Shown here in pieces: positions 12,502 to 24,642 of a DNA stretch of 64,000 nucleotides. Location: the NCBI GenBank assembly GCA_905183005.1, contig CAJJDO010000004.1, forward strand, positions 317,764-381,763. Direction: 5' to 3'. Under the pieces are notes generated by a model. It saw only the letters and a list, made by a program, of their open reading frames with translations, was not told where the DNA came from and did not search any database. Position numbers and translations under genes: made by a program. This DNA comes from Paramecium pentaurelia (taxonomy: Eukaryota; Ciliophora; Oligohymenophorea; Peniculida; Parameciidae). How positions within the stretch are numbered: the stretch's first letter is position 1; each line of letters opens with the position of its first letter.

Positions 12502-12947
12502 ATGTTCATATGTCAAACTCTTTTAACCATCATATTATTTATGATTTTTACATCCATAATCATGACATCTTGCAGAATTCAACCAAATATTAGCTGATCC
12601 AGTATCAAATATAACCTATATTATAATAAAATATATTAATCTACTTTAAATTTATTTTCTGATGCTCCAAAACTAATTTCACCAGTATATTATGTATTTT
12701 TAAAATTATATAATTTTATGCTCTCCTTTTATTATGTTTATGTTAATGAAATATCATCTAATATATCACTCTTAGATCTAAAATGTTATCCAGTTGTTAT
12801 GAAATCAAATAACGATTTTCTAGCCTAAGATTGAGTTCGTTCCAATTTTATTGAATATATTTTATTTTGCATTCCTGGTTGCTCTTCTAAAAATGAAGCA
12901 CATTAGGATGACAAAATCAAAATGGAAATAAAGTAAACTTATTTCAT
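11617..12947 (-). CDS. Pepsin-family aspartyl protease (cathepsin D-like)
   Basis: Exons on the minus strand: 12947..12645, 12615..12451, 12426..11842 and 11814..11617; introns 29, 24 and 27 nt, all GTA..TAG; 417 codons. A hydrophobic leader (MKQVYFISILILSS) suggests secretion or lysosomal/phagosomal targeting. Both catalytic motifs of family A1 are present: FDTGSANIW (Asp about 105) and ADTGTSLITGP (Asp about 290). The C-terminus has the family block WILGDTFLSKYYSVYDRD and VGFA. A propeptide region of ~75 residues precedes the first motif. Expected to be an active acid endopeptidase, probably in food vacuoles or lysosomes. The partial duplicate to its left is an assembly artefact. Confidence 0.93.
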
Positions 12948-13740
12948 TTAATATTGAATGTTTTCCTTTGAAAAACGATAATTTTTACCATAAAGTGAAT
13001 TAACAGAATCAATTATCAAAACCATAATTAATAATATAATATACTCTAAAAATAATATAAATCTTATGATATCATTAATATTAACTAATATCTTAATAAG
13101 ATCGATTATCTATTCATGATAGCTTAGATATTGAATTTAAATAAATTATATTTTGTATAATGAAAATTTAAAAATAATAGTCTAATTCCATAAAATTAAT
13201 TAAATAAATATGAAAATTAGAATAAATTAACCACAAATTAATAGATAATTATTAAATACAATCATTAAAATTCAAATTTCATTTTCCATAATAATAAACA
13301 ATAATTAAACCTCACACACATTTGTATCTTTTAAATTTCATAATAAAACAAAACTTTATATTCATTTTTTAAGGTTTAAAAAACAATTAGATATACAATT
13401 TACATCTCTCATTAGTAATCAAATGTAAAATTATATCTTAATCTTTTAAATTAGAAAATTAAGAGATGTTCAATAGGTCTAGAGATAAAAAAGAATGAGA
13501 TAAATTTCAACAATTGATCATTAAATTTAAAAAAAAAATTCCCATCTAAAATATAATATTTTTCAAATATCTGCACAAAGAAATAAAAATATCGAAAAAA
13601 AATAAGCAAGATATGTTATCTATTAGATAAAGAATATGTTGAATAGATATTAAGAATGTTCTATATACTCCTTCTTAATCTAATGAATTTTCTGTTAATA
13701 TAAATTTTGATTTTTTTTAAAAAGATTTACTTACAAAAAA
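12948..13740. other. Intergenic, nothing convincing
   Basis: About 790 bp between the start of the protease gene and the 3' end of the next minus-strand gene. It is AT-rich with short open frames on both strands, none with clear coding bias or a recognisable domain. Presumably holds the promoter of the protease. Confidence 0.5.
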
Positions 13741-14592
13741 TCAAAAATTTCTATTTGGTTTCTGAATTATCTATTCCAAGTAGCATTATAATTCAAAAAT
13801 CAATTGATTTAAAATAATTTGATTATTTATAATAAAATTTGAAAAGTTTAACAAACTTTACAAGAAGCAGAGATTAATTAAATAAAAATATAGATTTTAG
13901 ATTATAAACAAGATTCTATTTATATAGGTTTCAAAGGATTCATTCTAGATGATCAAGTTTTACACTTGAATTAAATTAAGAAGCAAATTAATCAATTAAT
14001 TTTTGAGTGTCAATTCTTTATTTGTTGAGTCTCTAACAATATATTATTGTAATACTTTAATTTTTTCTTTTTCAATATAATTTGTATTCTATCTTCGAAT
14101 TTGATTATGCTCTTCTTGTTATTCTGTTTTTATATGTTAATTTTCTATTCTTTTACTTTAACCAAGACTAAAAGCATTATTCATTCTAGTTTTATGCATA
14201 TTTAATTGCCATTTATCTTTGTTATAGAGTGTACTTTTAGGTATTTCTAATAATTTGCTGCTCATTAGATGGCTAGATTTAAAGTTTTTGTTAGGCAGAT
14301 TAGGAATGAAACATTATAACTAATAAGGAATATTTTTAAGTCTTTTGGCTCTTAAACTCTCTTATTTTGGAGTATATAAATGAAGTTAATTAGGACTACT
14401 TATTTCAGTGACCGTATGTTTATGTAATCTCTTTTCAGTTTATTGAGCTTTGTTGATTGATGGAATTCCTATTATAAATACAAAATATATACTTGATCGT
14501 GATGTTGTTGTTTAAGCTTCTGATTCAAACCTGACACCTTATTCTAATTAAGGTAAATGAAGAGTTAATTTCACTTTTCTTTCTGAATACAT
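13741..14592 (-). CDS. Hypothetical basic protein
   Basis: Exons 14592..14493 and 14468..13741 with a 24-nt intron (14469..14492, GTA..TAG); 276 codons, ATG to TGA. The first ~190 residues are basic, Asn/Gln-rich and polar (TPKQESLRAKRLKNIPYQ, NTNYIEKEKIKVLQQ); the last ~80 are Leu/Ile/Asn-rich and hydrophobic, possibly a helical bundle or a frame running past the true end. No family recognised. It is divergent from the B-box/WD40 gene with 233 bp between starts, which likely holds a shared promoter. Confidence 0.6.
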
Positions 14593-14825
14593 TATTTATT
14601 GATTAAAAGATGATTTCAGTGTTTAGTTAAGTATAATATCAATTAAATATGGTGGTATTCAAATTGTACTATTTAATTAATACATAGAATTGAAGTAAAT
14701 GCTTATTATAATTAGAATTAACCTAGGAAAATTAAATCAAAGTTATAGGATATTCAAACATCTATGAAACAATTAATATTTGTTAATCTTTCTTATTATT
14801 AAAAAGTTGAAAATTTTGTTAAATT

Positions 14826-17207
14826 ATGTAATACTATTGCTAACTGCATTAGTCTATCTTTACTTAGGTTTGTCTTCAATAGGATTGTACTAAGAAAGGA
14901 CCATTATGTGACAAATGTGTTGATACTCATAAAACTCATATCATAAAGAATTTGGAAACATATTTGAATGATTATACAAAATACTTAAATATGGAGTATT
15001 AAGCATAAATATTGTAAAAATTAGAATAAATGAAATAATATTTTCATGATAAAATTTCATCTTTATAAATAGATGTAAATTTTATAGATGAAAAGAGAAA
15101 AAAGGAAATAATGAAATAATTAAAATAAGAGAAAATGAGTCCTCAATAATATCAATCAAAAATTATTGAATTAGTACAAAGAGATTAATTAAAAGATAGA
15201 GAATATTTAGAATAATTCTTTGAGCAAATAATCGAAATTGAAAAGGATATCAAATCCTAATTCTTATAATTACCTTAAAAATTAGTATAAGCTTAACATC
15301 ATCATCAACCTTCACATCAATCTTAATAAATAATAAATAATAAATCTAATCTTTCAAGTGAAGTGAGGGAATTATCACCTTAATTATCTAATAGATCAAA
15401 TAAATCTAAAGAACCAATATTCTAATAAAAATAAATGAATTAATCACCTCTTTCTAAATAGTTACTTTAAAGAGACTTGATGCCAGTTGGTTCATTTAAT
15501 AATTCTAAATTAAAAAATTATTTTACTGAATAAGATTCATAATTATCTCCATAAAATTCATTCAAAATTACTAAACCTTTTGAAATTGATAAATCATCAA
15601 GCAAATAAAGTAGAATTGAAGGAGACAGATCAAAAGCCAAATCATAAAATGCTTCATTTGATTAATTTAAATAGAATGCTTCATTTGATTAATTTAAATA
15701 ACTTGAACCCTTTAAAAATACTTAAAAATCATAAAATATTGAAGTCAATCTATCTTAATTTGAGAAATCAGAAAAAATGGATTTATCCAATCAAAAATAG
15801 AATTAAATTAGATTTACTCCATAAGAATAATAAATGGTTGGTTATTTTACAAATCAACAGACTTTAACTCAAAAAGAAAATAGTTAATTTCATTAGAAAT
15901 AACCTTCTAATATAAAAGCATAATTTACAATAAAAGAGGAAAAATAAGTATAATAAAATACAATTTAATAATAAAATGAGACTTATTTTGAATAGTAAAA
16001 AAGTTAAATAAATCAACCTTAAAATTTTGATAATAGTTAAAAATTCTAAAATTCTTAAATTCTCATAGCTTAATAAATTTAAACACCTTAATAAAGTACA
16101 CTTATTAGAGAATAGGATACAAACAATTTTTAAAATGGTATGAAATAGTCAACATAATCAGCAATATCAGGAATATATAATGAAAATAAATCTTAATAAG
16201 ATATTTCTTTTATTAGTTCAAAGTATATTATTGAATATTATTTAGATCAATAGTTCTTCCTTAAATAAAAATAACATAAAATTTATCAAATCCTTTAAAA
16301 ATTGAAAAAGACATAACATTAAAAATTCATGATAAAAGTGTTAAGGATTTATGTTTTATGGATGATGATAAAATAATTACATGTTCTAAAGATATGACCA
16401 TAAAAATTTGGGATAAGTATTGTTATGAATATATTAGTAAGGAGAACTAAATAATTAAAAATGGAATTGAAAGATCATACAGATTAAATTCTATGCATTG
16501 CATTCTCTTAAAAAAGAATAATAGCTAGTGGATCAGTAGATAAAACAGTTAGAATATGGAAACCTTCTCCTTCTTGGAAAATTGCATTTGTTTGTTAAGG
16601 ACATTCAGAGAGAATAAGATGTGTAGAATTTTTGGGAAACTTTATAGTATCAGGATCAGATGATACAACTGTAAAATTATGGGATTTTGATGGATAATTA
16701 TAACATTCATTCAAAACTAATGGTAGAGTTAGTGCAATAGCTACAGATAAAAATCTTATTATAGTTGGAAGTGGTAAAAATATTATTGTTTTGGATACTA
16801 AAACAAAAAATAAATAATAAGATATAATAGGTCATAAGAATTTGATTTTGTGTTTATTACTTAGTAATTAAAATCAATAGAATACTTAAATATTAATAAG
16901 TGGATCAAAGGATAATTCTATTAAAATATGGTCTTATCCTAAAATATAAGAAATTAGAAATTTAGAAGATGATTATTCAATTTAATCTTTATTTTTTGAT
17001 CCAATATCTTAATACCTATTTGTTGGTCTAATGGGTTTCGAATAGGAAGGAAAGATATCTATTTGGAAATTAGATAATTAACCAAAAAAATAATAAGAAA
17101 TAATTTTAAATCCATATGGATGTAATAAAGTGTTATATGATGGGATATATCTTTATAGTGCACATGAGAATAGAAGAATGGAAATTTATATTATTAATGA
17201 ACTTTGA
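14826..17207 (+). CDS. B-box zinc finger / WD40 repeat protein
   Basis: Exons 14826..16222, 16246..16416 and 16442..17207 (introns 23 and 25 nt, the second ending AAG; an acceptor at 16444 would also keep frame); 778 codons. N-terminus has Cys/His spacing of a B-box (CQLH, then CTKKGPLCDKCVDTHKTH). Residues ~60-150 are coiled coil; ~150-470 are Gln/Ser/Asn-rich. The C-terminal 300 residues contain WD40 blades: MTIKIWDK, ASGSVDKTVRIWK, VSGSDDTTVKLWD, ISGSKDNSIKIW. This TRIM-like order without a RING finger suggests a scaffold. A 27-nt tandem repeat at 15648..15701 encodes NASFDQFKQ twice, differing by one synonymous base. Confidence 0.85.
15648..15701 (+). repeat. 27-nt coding tandem repeat
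   Basis: Two adjacent 27-nt units (15648..15674 and 15675..15701) inside the Gln-rich linker of the B-box/WD40 gene. They encode the same nine residues, NASFDQFKQ, and differ only at the last base (TAG versus TAA, both Gln). Confidence 0.9.
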
Positions 17208-17284
17208 TATATAATATTATTCAATATAATTTTAATTAGAATAAATTGTTCTATATTAATAAATTTATTAGATTAAAAAATTTT

Positions 17285-20200
17285 ATGCAAATTTAAATAG
17301 AGAAAAAGAAAAATTCTTTATTTACTTAAGGCGTTAGTTATGTTGTGTGGAAAACTATTGTTAATATCTTCAGCTTATATGCTATTGTATAAGTATCCTT
17401 AGCTTTATTTGATGAGCAATCATATAAGTTTTAAAATAAAGGAACAATTTTTCTTTTAATTAGACTGTTAATAATTGTATTTAGATAATAGTTAATTAGA
17501 TCGTTCTATTTGCAGATATTTTTATAAAATTCAATGTTTAACAAATTATAGATAAAAATGTAATCATAAATAAAAACAATGAATTTTCGAAAAAGTACTT
17601 ATTATTTATATTTTGGTTTGACTTTTTACCTGCTTTTTTTGTTTTGTTTTAAACATTATTTTATTTACCAAATTACATAGCAGTTTTGATATTTTTGAAA
17701 GTAATATCATTAATAGATGCTGATACTTACACTCAATAATAATTGCTTCATCATGCATCAATATATTTTGTATATAAGGTATTAAGATTAATAGTGATAC
17801 TCTTATTTGTATTTAATTGTTTTGGTTGTCTCTTTTATCTAATGGGATTGATAGGATTGGATTCAGATGAATAAACTTGGCTTGATTTTTCAAAGAGTTA
17901 TAGTGGAATTATAGTAAAAGATCAAACAAGAAATACTAAATATATAATATCTACATATTGGGCAGTTGAAACTCTAACATCAATAGGATTTGGAGACATA
18001 ACTCCTGTGAATACATATGAAATTTTTATTACAGATTTGGCTCTCTTTGGATAAATGTTTGTAATTGTTTATACAGTTTCCTATATTGTATCTCTTTAAG
18101 ACTAAAAAAATCCATATGATAAGAATATGCATGCCATAAAAAAGTTCATGAAAATAAAAAATATATCTAGTGATATTGTAAATTAAGTATCAATTTTTCT
18201 TGAATAATATTTTTATGATTATAAGAGAAGGGATTAAAAATCAGAATAAGATGTTATGAGAAAATTAACTAAACATTTATAATCTAAATTGTTATACCAA
18301 GCCTATTAAAATTAATTATTGAAAATAGAATGGTTATTCAATCGATTTTCATTATAATGTTTATAAGATATTGCATGTAAAATTAAAGAAGTATAAATTA
18401 TTTCTATATATAGTTATGTCTAGGAGCTGACTAAATTATAGAATAAGACATCTATGATCCTAAATTATATATAGTAGTAAATGGTAAAATTAATTTATCA
18501 TTAAATGGTGTTTTAATTAAATCTATTGAAAAAGGAGGTAGTTTTGGAAATTATGAATTTGTAACTGGAATTCGTTAAAAATCTAAAGTTGCTAAAACAG
18601 AAACTTATGCTATCTTATATTATATATCTAGATAGGATATGATTCAATGTTTATAAAATTCCTTTGAAGATTATCAAAAATTTTAAGAGATATATGATTA
18701 AGTAATATATGAAAAAAAACTTGAAACTATAGGATTGTATTGTTTATTATGCAAAAGTACATGTCATTTGACATAATAATGCCAATAAATTAATATTAAA
18801 GAAATGATCTAAGATTTTGATTAAGTGACAATTTAATAAAGATAAAAGTTTAAGAGATCATCTAAGCGTCATGATACTCAGAATGCTCCAAAGGATTTTT
18901 TATAATATAAATTTGACTTAAAAATGGATTATTAAAATCTAGATATAGATCAAAAATGTCAAGCTTATAAGAAGATGCAATTTATACCTTTTGTAATGAG
19001 GATGGAGAAGACTAAAGTAGATCCCTTAAGAATAATTCGAGATGTAATTGATGAAGCAAATCAAAAGAAGGAATTTAAAATATTAAGAGCATTACCAATA
19101 ATAAATTGTTCTAGTTCATTTGTTGATATATGGAATTATTTCATTTTTATCAACACTTTGATATTATTTACTCTTGTTCCTTTAATAATTTTCTTTTATA
19201 TAGATTATGATTCATTTAAAATGAACCCTTTTTTTAAAGGAATGAGATATTATTATATGGTATTCATATATTATTTAATTAGGCAATCTTATTTTTAGAT
19301 GTCATTTTAAAATTTAATATTAATTATTACTTTTTTGGGGCTCTTATAACATCTAGAAAATAGATAGGAATGAGATATTTATCTTCATACTTTGTATTTG
19401 ATATGATACCAGTTCTAATATTACTATATTTTGATTTCATATACACATACACTATAGTTTATCTTCTCATTTTATTTAAGGCAGTATCATTCTTTTAAAT
19501 AGAAAAATAAATCTAAGAAAGATTAAAACTTTATCCATCTAAATATAATACTTATTTAATTTTTAAAATGTTCATAGAAGTTTTATATTTATAACATTTT
19601 TGGGCTTGTATGTATTTTGCAGGAGGTGAATATATGTACTATAATTATCCTGGTATAAAGACATGGTTAAATGATCCCAAAAGTCATTTTGGATCTATTA
19701 TAACATTACATTATTCAAAATAATATTTAGTTTCATATTATTGGGCAGTTAATGTAATAACAACTGTAGGTTATGGAGATATCTACCCATTAAACAATAT
19801 GGAATGGTTTATTAATGATTTAGCTCTTATTTCTGCCATAATGATTGCAGCAATTAATATTACAAATATTGCATTTATTAGAGCATCCTCTAATCAAAAA
19901 GAACAATTAAAAAATAAAATAGCTATTAGTGCATTTATGAGATAAAATTTAATCTCAAAATAAACAAGAAACTTTATATTAAAATATTTATTGAATAGTG
20001 AAATCTTTTATGATTATAGAAATACTGAATTAGAATTCTAGACTTTTGGAATGTTACCCAAATCTTTGAAAACTAAGTTAATGGATTAAGCATATTCTTC
20101 AGTTTATACTAATTTATGGTTAAATGTATTTGATAGAGAAATCATAGCTCAAATAGCCTAAGAAACTAAAGAAGTAAATTATTATTAAATATATTAAAAG

Positions 20201-20840
20201 GCATTTTTTAGTGCTCATGAAAATATCTTTTTAGATAATGTTTTTGATAATGATTGTTCTTTGTATTTTATTGAAAAGGGTTGTGTCTAATTGTTTTTTA
20301 ATTTACCTATATCTAACAAAGAAGAAACTCTTATTGCTAAATTAAAATCAAAAGAATCATTTGGACACTATTCTTTTGTAACTGGAATGAAACGTTAAGG
20401 TAGTATATTAAATAATAATAGCTTCTGCCAGAAGCTATAAGCATGCTCTATTGATTTATTTAGAAAGAAATAATTTTTTAAAGGCTCTGTAACATAATTT
20501 AAAATAAGTGGCTTTATTCGAATAAATAAAATATGAGGTCCTTTTTCTTAATAAATTACAACATTTTAAGATCAAATGTTATACTTGTCAATCAAGTGAA
20601 CATATGAGTATTTCTTGTCCATTGACATAAATAAAATAGAATATTTTATTGACATTTAAACCAAAAGAGAAAATGAAATTCATTTAATAAAGAGAATATC
20701 TAAAAAGAAATAAAAAAACTAAAACATAAAGATTCAATTAAGAAATCGATAAATAATTTATTAAAAACTCTAATAAAAGACCTTTCAAAGAAGTATTCTA
20801 ACAAGTAAATTTAATAATTGATGAATCTAATTAAATGTGA
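17285..20840 (+). CDS. Tandem (two-in-one) cyclic-nucleotide-type potassium channel with CCHC knuckles
   Basis: Exons 17285..17476, 17500..18390, 18414..19259, 19283..20399 and 20422..20840; introns 22-23 nt, all TAG; 1155 codons. The protein holds two complete channel units. Unit 1: membrane helices (VLFADIFIKFNVQ, WFDFLPAFFVLF), pore YWAVETLTSIGFGDITP (filter GFGD, 227-230), cNBD-like domain from ~362 (YIVVNGKINLSL, GGSFGNYEFVTG). Unit 2 repeats this: helices, pore YYWAVNVITTVGYGDIYP (filter GYGD, 806-809) and a second cNBD-like domain (FGHYSFVTG). Each unit ends in CX2CX4HX4C, the CCHC zinc-knuckle spacing (471-484 and 1068-1081). GF/YGD filters imply K+ selectivity. Neither cNBD has the full FGE..RxA cassette, so ligand binding is doubtful. 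Two chains would form a four-domain pore. Only 77 bp separates it from the upstream gene. Confidence 0.9.
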
Positions 20841-21338
20841 ATAAGGATTTTAATTCATAATTATTAATAATATTTTATTTTGTTATTTGATTATTGATTA
20901 ATTAAAAAGGTAAATTAGAATATCCTTATTTTGTTTAATATAATTGTATGTAGAATTTATATATATATATATAAATTTATTATTCCTATGTTTTTACAAT
21001 CAAAGACAATAATAAAAATGATTAACATAATTAGATTATTGAAATTTTTCTAGAATATAAAATAATGATACTGTTTATTCACTTGTTCATAAAAAGCTGT
21101 AATAAATTCATTTCATTATAATTTAACATACTCTAATAAAATTCAGATCAAAACTAATTATACTCTTAAAATATCTTATTTTATTAATTGTAAATATATA
21201 TAATTGATAAATCTTTATTTTATATTAATTAATAAATGTTCTCGTTTTAAGATTCCTGATTATAATATTAAAAATATAAACTAAATTTATCAGAATATAT
21301 TCAAAGAGATAATAGTAATCATATTATTAACATAGGTA
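20841..21338. other. Intergenic, no gene seen
   Basis: About 500 bp with a short AT dinucleotide run near 20957..20973. An open stretch leads into the next gene without an ATG in frame until 21339, so exact upstream limits of that gene are uncertain. Nothing else recognised. Confidence 0.5.
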
Positions 21339-24300
21339 ATGAATTAGATCAATTAAATGAATTTTCTTCAGCCCTATAATTATTGCATGTATCCTTATCG
21401 TCCACAAATATATTATAATTTGTATGCAGAGAACATTCAAGAACAAAATTCAGCTGCTACAACTTATAAGCAAGAAGTAGTATAATGGTATATTTTGTTT
21501 TGATATATTTACAGGCTATTCACTTTGGAATAATCTGAGTTGTATAAACTATTTCAGATAAAAGGATAAATAAAAACATTTCCAATATTGAAAATGTATA
21601 TACATGATAAACAATTTCAACCTTCAAATTATGCACTTCTTCAACAGTTAATATTAATTAAATATTTATAGAGCTACAATTAAATTAGAGTCTAAAATTG
21701 ACGATTAGTTTATAATGAAAACAAGAGTACTTCACAAAAAAACAGATGTATTTAATATAATTAAACAATTAAGGAATTATATGAAAAGTTGATGATTTTT
21801 GATGATGAAAATTTTCTAGATACTATTATTGTGAATGAACCTCATCTAGAAAATTTAAATAATTTTATTGAATTGTTAGATGAAATTAGTGATAAATATT
21901 TTCTATCTACTTCTCCCAAAGCAAATTTAGAAAAAGCAGAAGATCCTGTTTGGTTTCATTAAAATAGCTTTCATAGTTGTTCAGCCTGGATTATAAAGGA
22001 ATTTGAGAAAAATATTAATTTTTATTACAATATTCAAAGAGATAAAAAGAAAAAATATAGATTATAAAAATAGATGGTAAATAAAAATAATTCAAAAGAT
22101 TTATAAGAATATTTTGAAAGAAATCTAGCTAACAATAAAGAGAAAGTAAATATATTAAATAATTTTATTAGCTAAATTATTATTTTGAATAAATATATAC
22201 AGATATTAAAGAACATCCAAATGAATTAGAAAATATTTTTTATGAAAATATATTTTCAGGCACAGCTATTAAATTAATAAAATCTTAAGTTGAACTTTCA
22301 TTTAATTTTTAATAAAAATGTCACTCTGATCCTAATATTATTAATTCTATGCTAATTTTTTCTATGTCAGATTTATTAGATTAGAAGACATATTTCCTTA
22401 AGAAATTTTATTAAATTGTTATTCAATTATTTTAAGAACATTTGGAGAATGAATTATTTAGTAGTGAAATATCAATTAAAAAGAAAAAAGATAAAAAAAA
22501 ATCAAAGAAAAAAAAATCTGAAAAAATTGAATATAAAAAAACTCTAGATCCTATAGAATTGAATCAACGTCTCTCTAGTAAGAATTTATAAGAATCAAAT
22601 ATACTTAGATTCTAAAGATCATATTCATAAAATAATTTTGCTTATTCTTATGTAACTCCACCAAATACACCTTCAGCTTGGGAAAATAGTGATGATCAAA
22701 AGTAAAAATTATTATTTATTTTTTAAGTGAAATTAATTCTCAAAGCTAATAATCTTAGAATCAAAAATAATAAAACAATGAAAATTAAAAAAGGGTTTTA
22801 GAAAGTATTATAGATTTAGGTTAAGAAAATATATCTTAAGCATTCGTAGAAAATTTATAAAATCCTACTAATGATGATTTTGTAGAATATACATAATCTC
22901 TAACATAAAATATTTTAAATACAGTATATTAATCTTTGATAGATGAAAATGTATACAAAGAAGAAGTAATAAGAGAGAAAAAAAAGATTAAGAAGAAATA
23001 AAAAACTGTTTGGAGATCTATACCAGAAAGTAGAGATGAATAAATGTAATTATAATCTCCTGAATCTGAAATTACAAGATTCTCTGTAGAAACTTAAGCT
23101 TAAACTATTAAAAGTCTTTGTTCAAATAGAACAGCTTCTACATCAGAAGAAGAAAAAAAATAAAGATTAAAAACAAGAAAATCTGCATGTTAATTTGAAT
23201 AATAAGAAACTGAATCAATTTCATCTTCTAATTAAACATAAGATAACAATTTAAAAGAATAAATAGAAAATGTCTAATAAAAAGCATAATAGAAATTAAT
23301 TGATTAGATCAATTTTGATATTTTAGAATTCACTGATAATATTATGAATGATTATGAAGAAATGTTACCATTTAGACTATTAACTTTTGATAGAATTAAA
23401 CTAGTAATTTAGAAAGTGTTCTATGGAATACCTGATGATATGATATAGTAAGTATATAATCAATAATAAGATTATTTGGTTCTTGTGCAACTGGATTAGC
23501 ATTAATTGATTCAGATATTGATATTGGAATAAGTGGATTTTAACCTATGAATAGAAATATCATTAAAGCTCTTTTTGATAATTTATTTTTTGAATTCTCA
23601 AAAAGAAAATGGGTTATAAAATCTAAGTATTTTTATATAATAAAAATTTAGTCCCATTTTTAATTCAGTGGTTCCAGTAATTAAACTTGAAATAGATCCT
23701 CAAGTTTCTTAGACAGAATTTGAAGGTAGAAATCTAAATGAAACAGATATTCATAAATGGAAAAAACTTAAATAAAAAATAAAAAGTTGCATAAAAGTGG
23801 ATATCTCATTTAATTTTAGTGGAAGTACATATGATTCTCTACATTCTGGTTTTATTACTACAAATTTAGTTAAATAATGGATGAAAGAATATCCAGTTAT
23901 ATAATAATTAGTATTGATTTTAAAGAGTATAATAAAGAAATTAGGTTTATCAGAATCATATACTGGTATATTAAATATATTTATTATAAAGGTGGACTCT
24001 CTTCTTACTCTCTAATAATTATGGTATATTCTTATCTAAGAGAAAATAGAGTAGCATAAAATTAAATAGGAGAATAATTCATAGATTTTCTTAAGTATTT
24101 TGTTAATGAGTTCAATTCTTCAACAACTGGAATTGGTCTTTTGGCTGATATCAAAAATCCATAATCAAGGTATAATTATTAAATAAAAAATAGTTATTTC
24201 TTTAATTTATAAGATTATTGTTTACCTTAATTGCCAATAACGATTTTCAATCCTTTTAATAGAAAATTACTAACTAATTCTTGTGTTCATATTGGAAAAA

Positions 24301-24449
24301 TATTTGATTTTTTTAAAGTGACTTTAGATTAACTTGAATAAAAAAGAGAATTTTATTGCAACTATGTAATTTTAGGTAAGAAAAAGCAATAAAAATTAAA
24401 TAAAACTATGGGGAATTTTATTACCAACTTATTATAATCAATTAAATGA
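21339..24449 (+). CDS. Cid1/TRF4-type nucleotidyltransferase (non-canonical poly(A) or poly(U) polymerase)
   Basis: Nine exons: 21339..21487, 21515..21646, 21672..21747, 21774..22145, 22172..22701, 22728..23447, 23471..23626, 23652..23965, 23992..24449; eight introns of 23-27 nt, four ending AAG; 969 codons. The catalytic centre is near residue 670: LFGSCATGLALIDSDIDIG, with the DxD pair of the polymerase-beta superfamily (Asp 676 and 678), and a third acidic position in IKLEID. The PAP-associated domain follows (GLSSYSLIIMVYSYL). An unusually long N-terminal half (~670 residues) is helical, then Lys/Gln/Ser-rich with no domain seen. The enzyme should add A or U tails to RNA 3' ends. Start uncertain: ATGs at 21339 and 21357 are both in frame. 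Confidence 0.88.
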
Positions 24450-24642
24450 ATTGAATATTGTGTATAGATTATATATTAGTTTTACTATGTTAGCATCTTT
24501 AACAATGAATTATTATATATAAAATATAATTGATATTGAATCAATTTTATACTGAATGATATATAAATTATATAACAATAAAGAGGGTCTTTAAAATTTA
24601 GAATAAGAAATAGTATTTTATGTAAAATTATTATTATAAAAA

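Noticed and set aside
20957..20973. Short AT dinucleotide runs here and near 2713, 26397 and 33408
   Set aside because: Too short and too expected at this base composition to call as features.
21339..21800. Nonsense codon in the nucleotidyltransferase (TGA in AAT TGA CGA near 21699)
   Set aside because: It disappears when the 25-nt intron 21647..21671 and the AAG-ending intron 21748..21773 are removed; the gene is intact.
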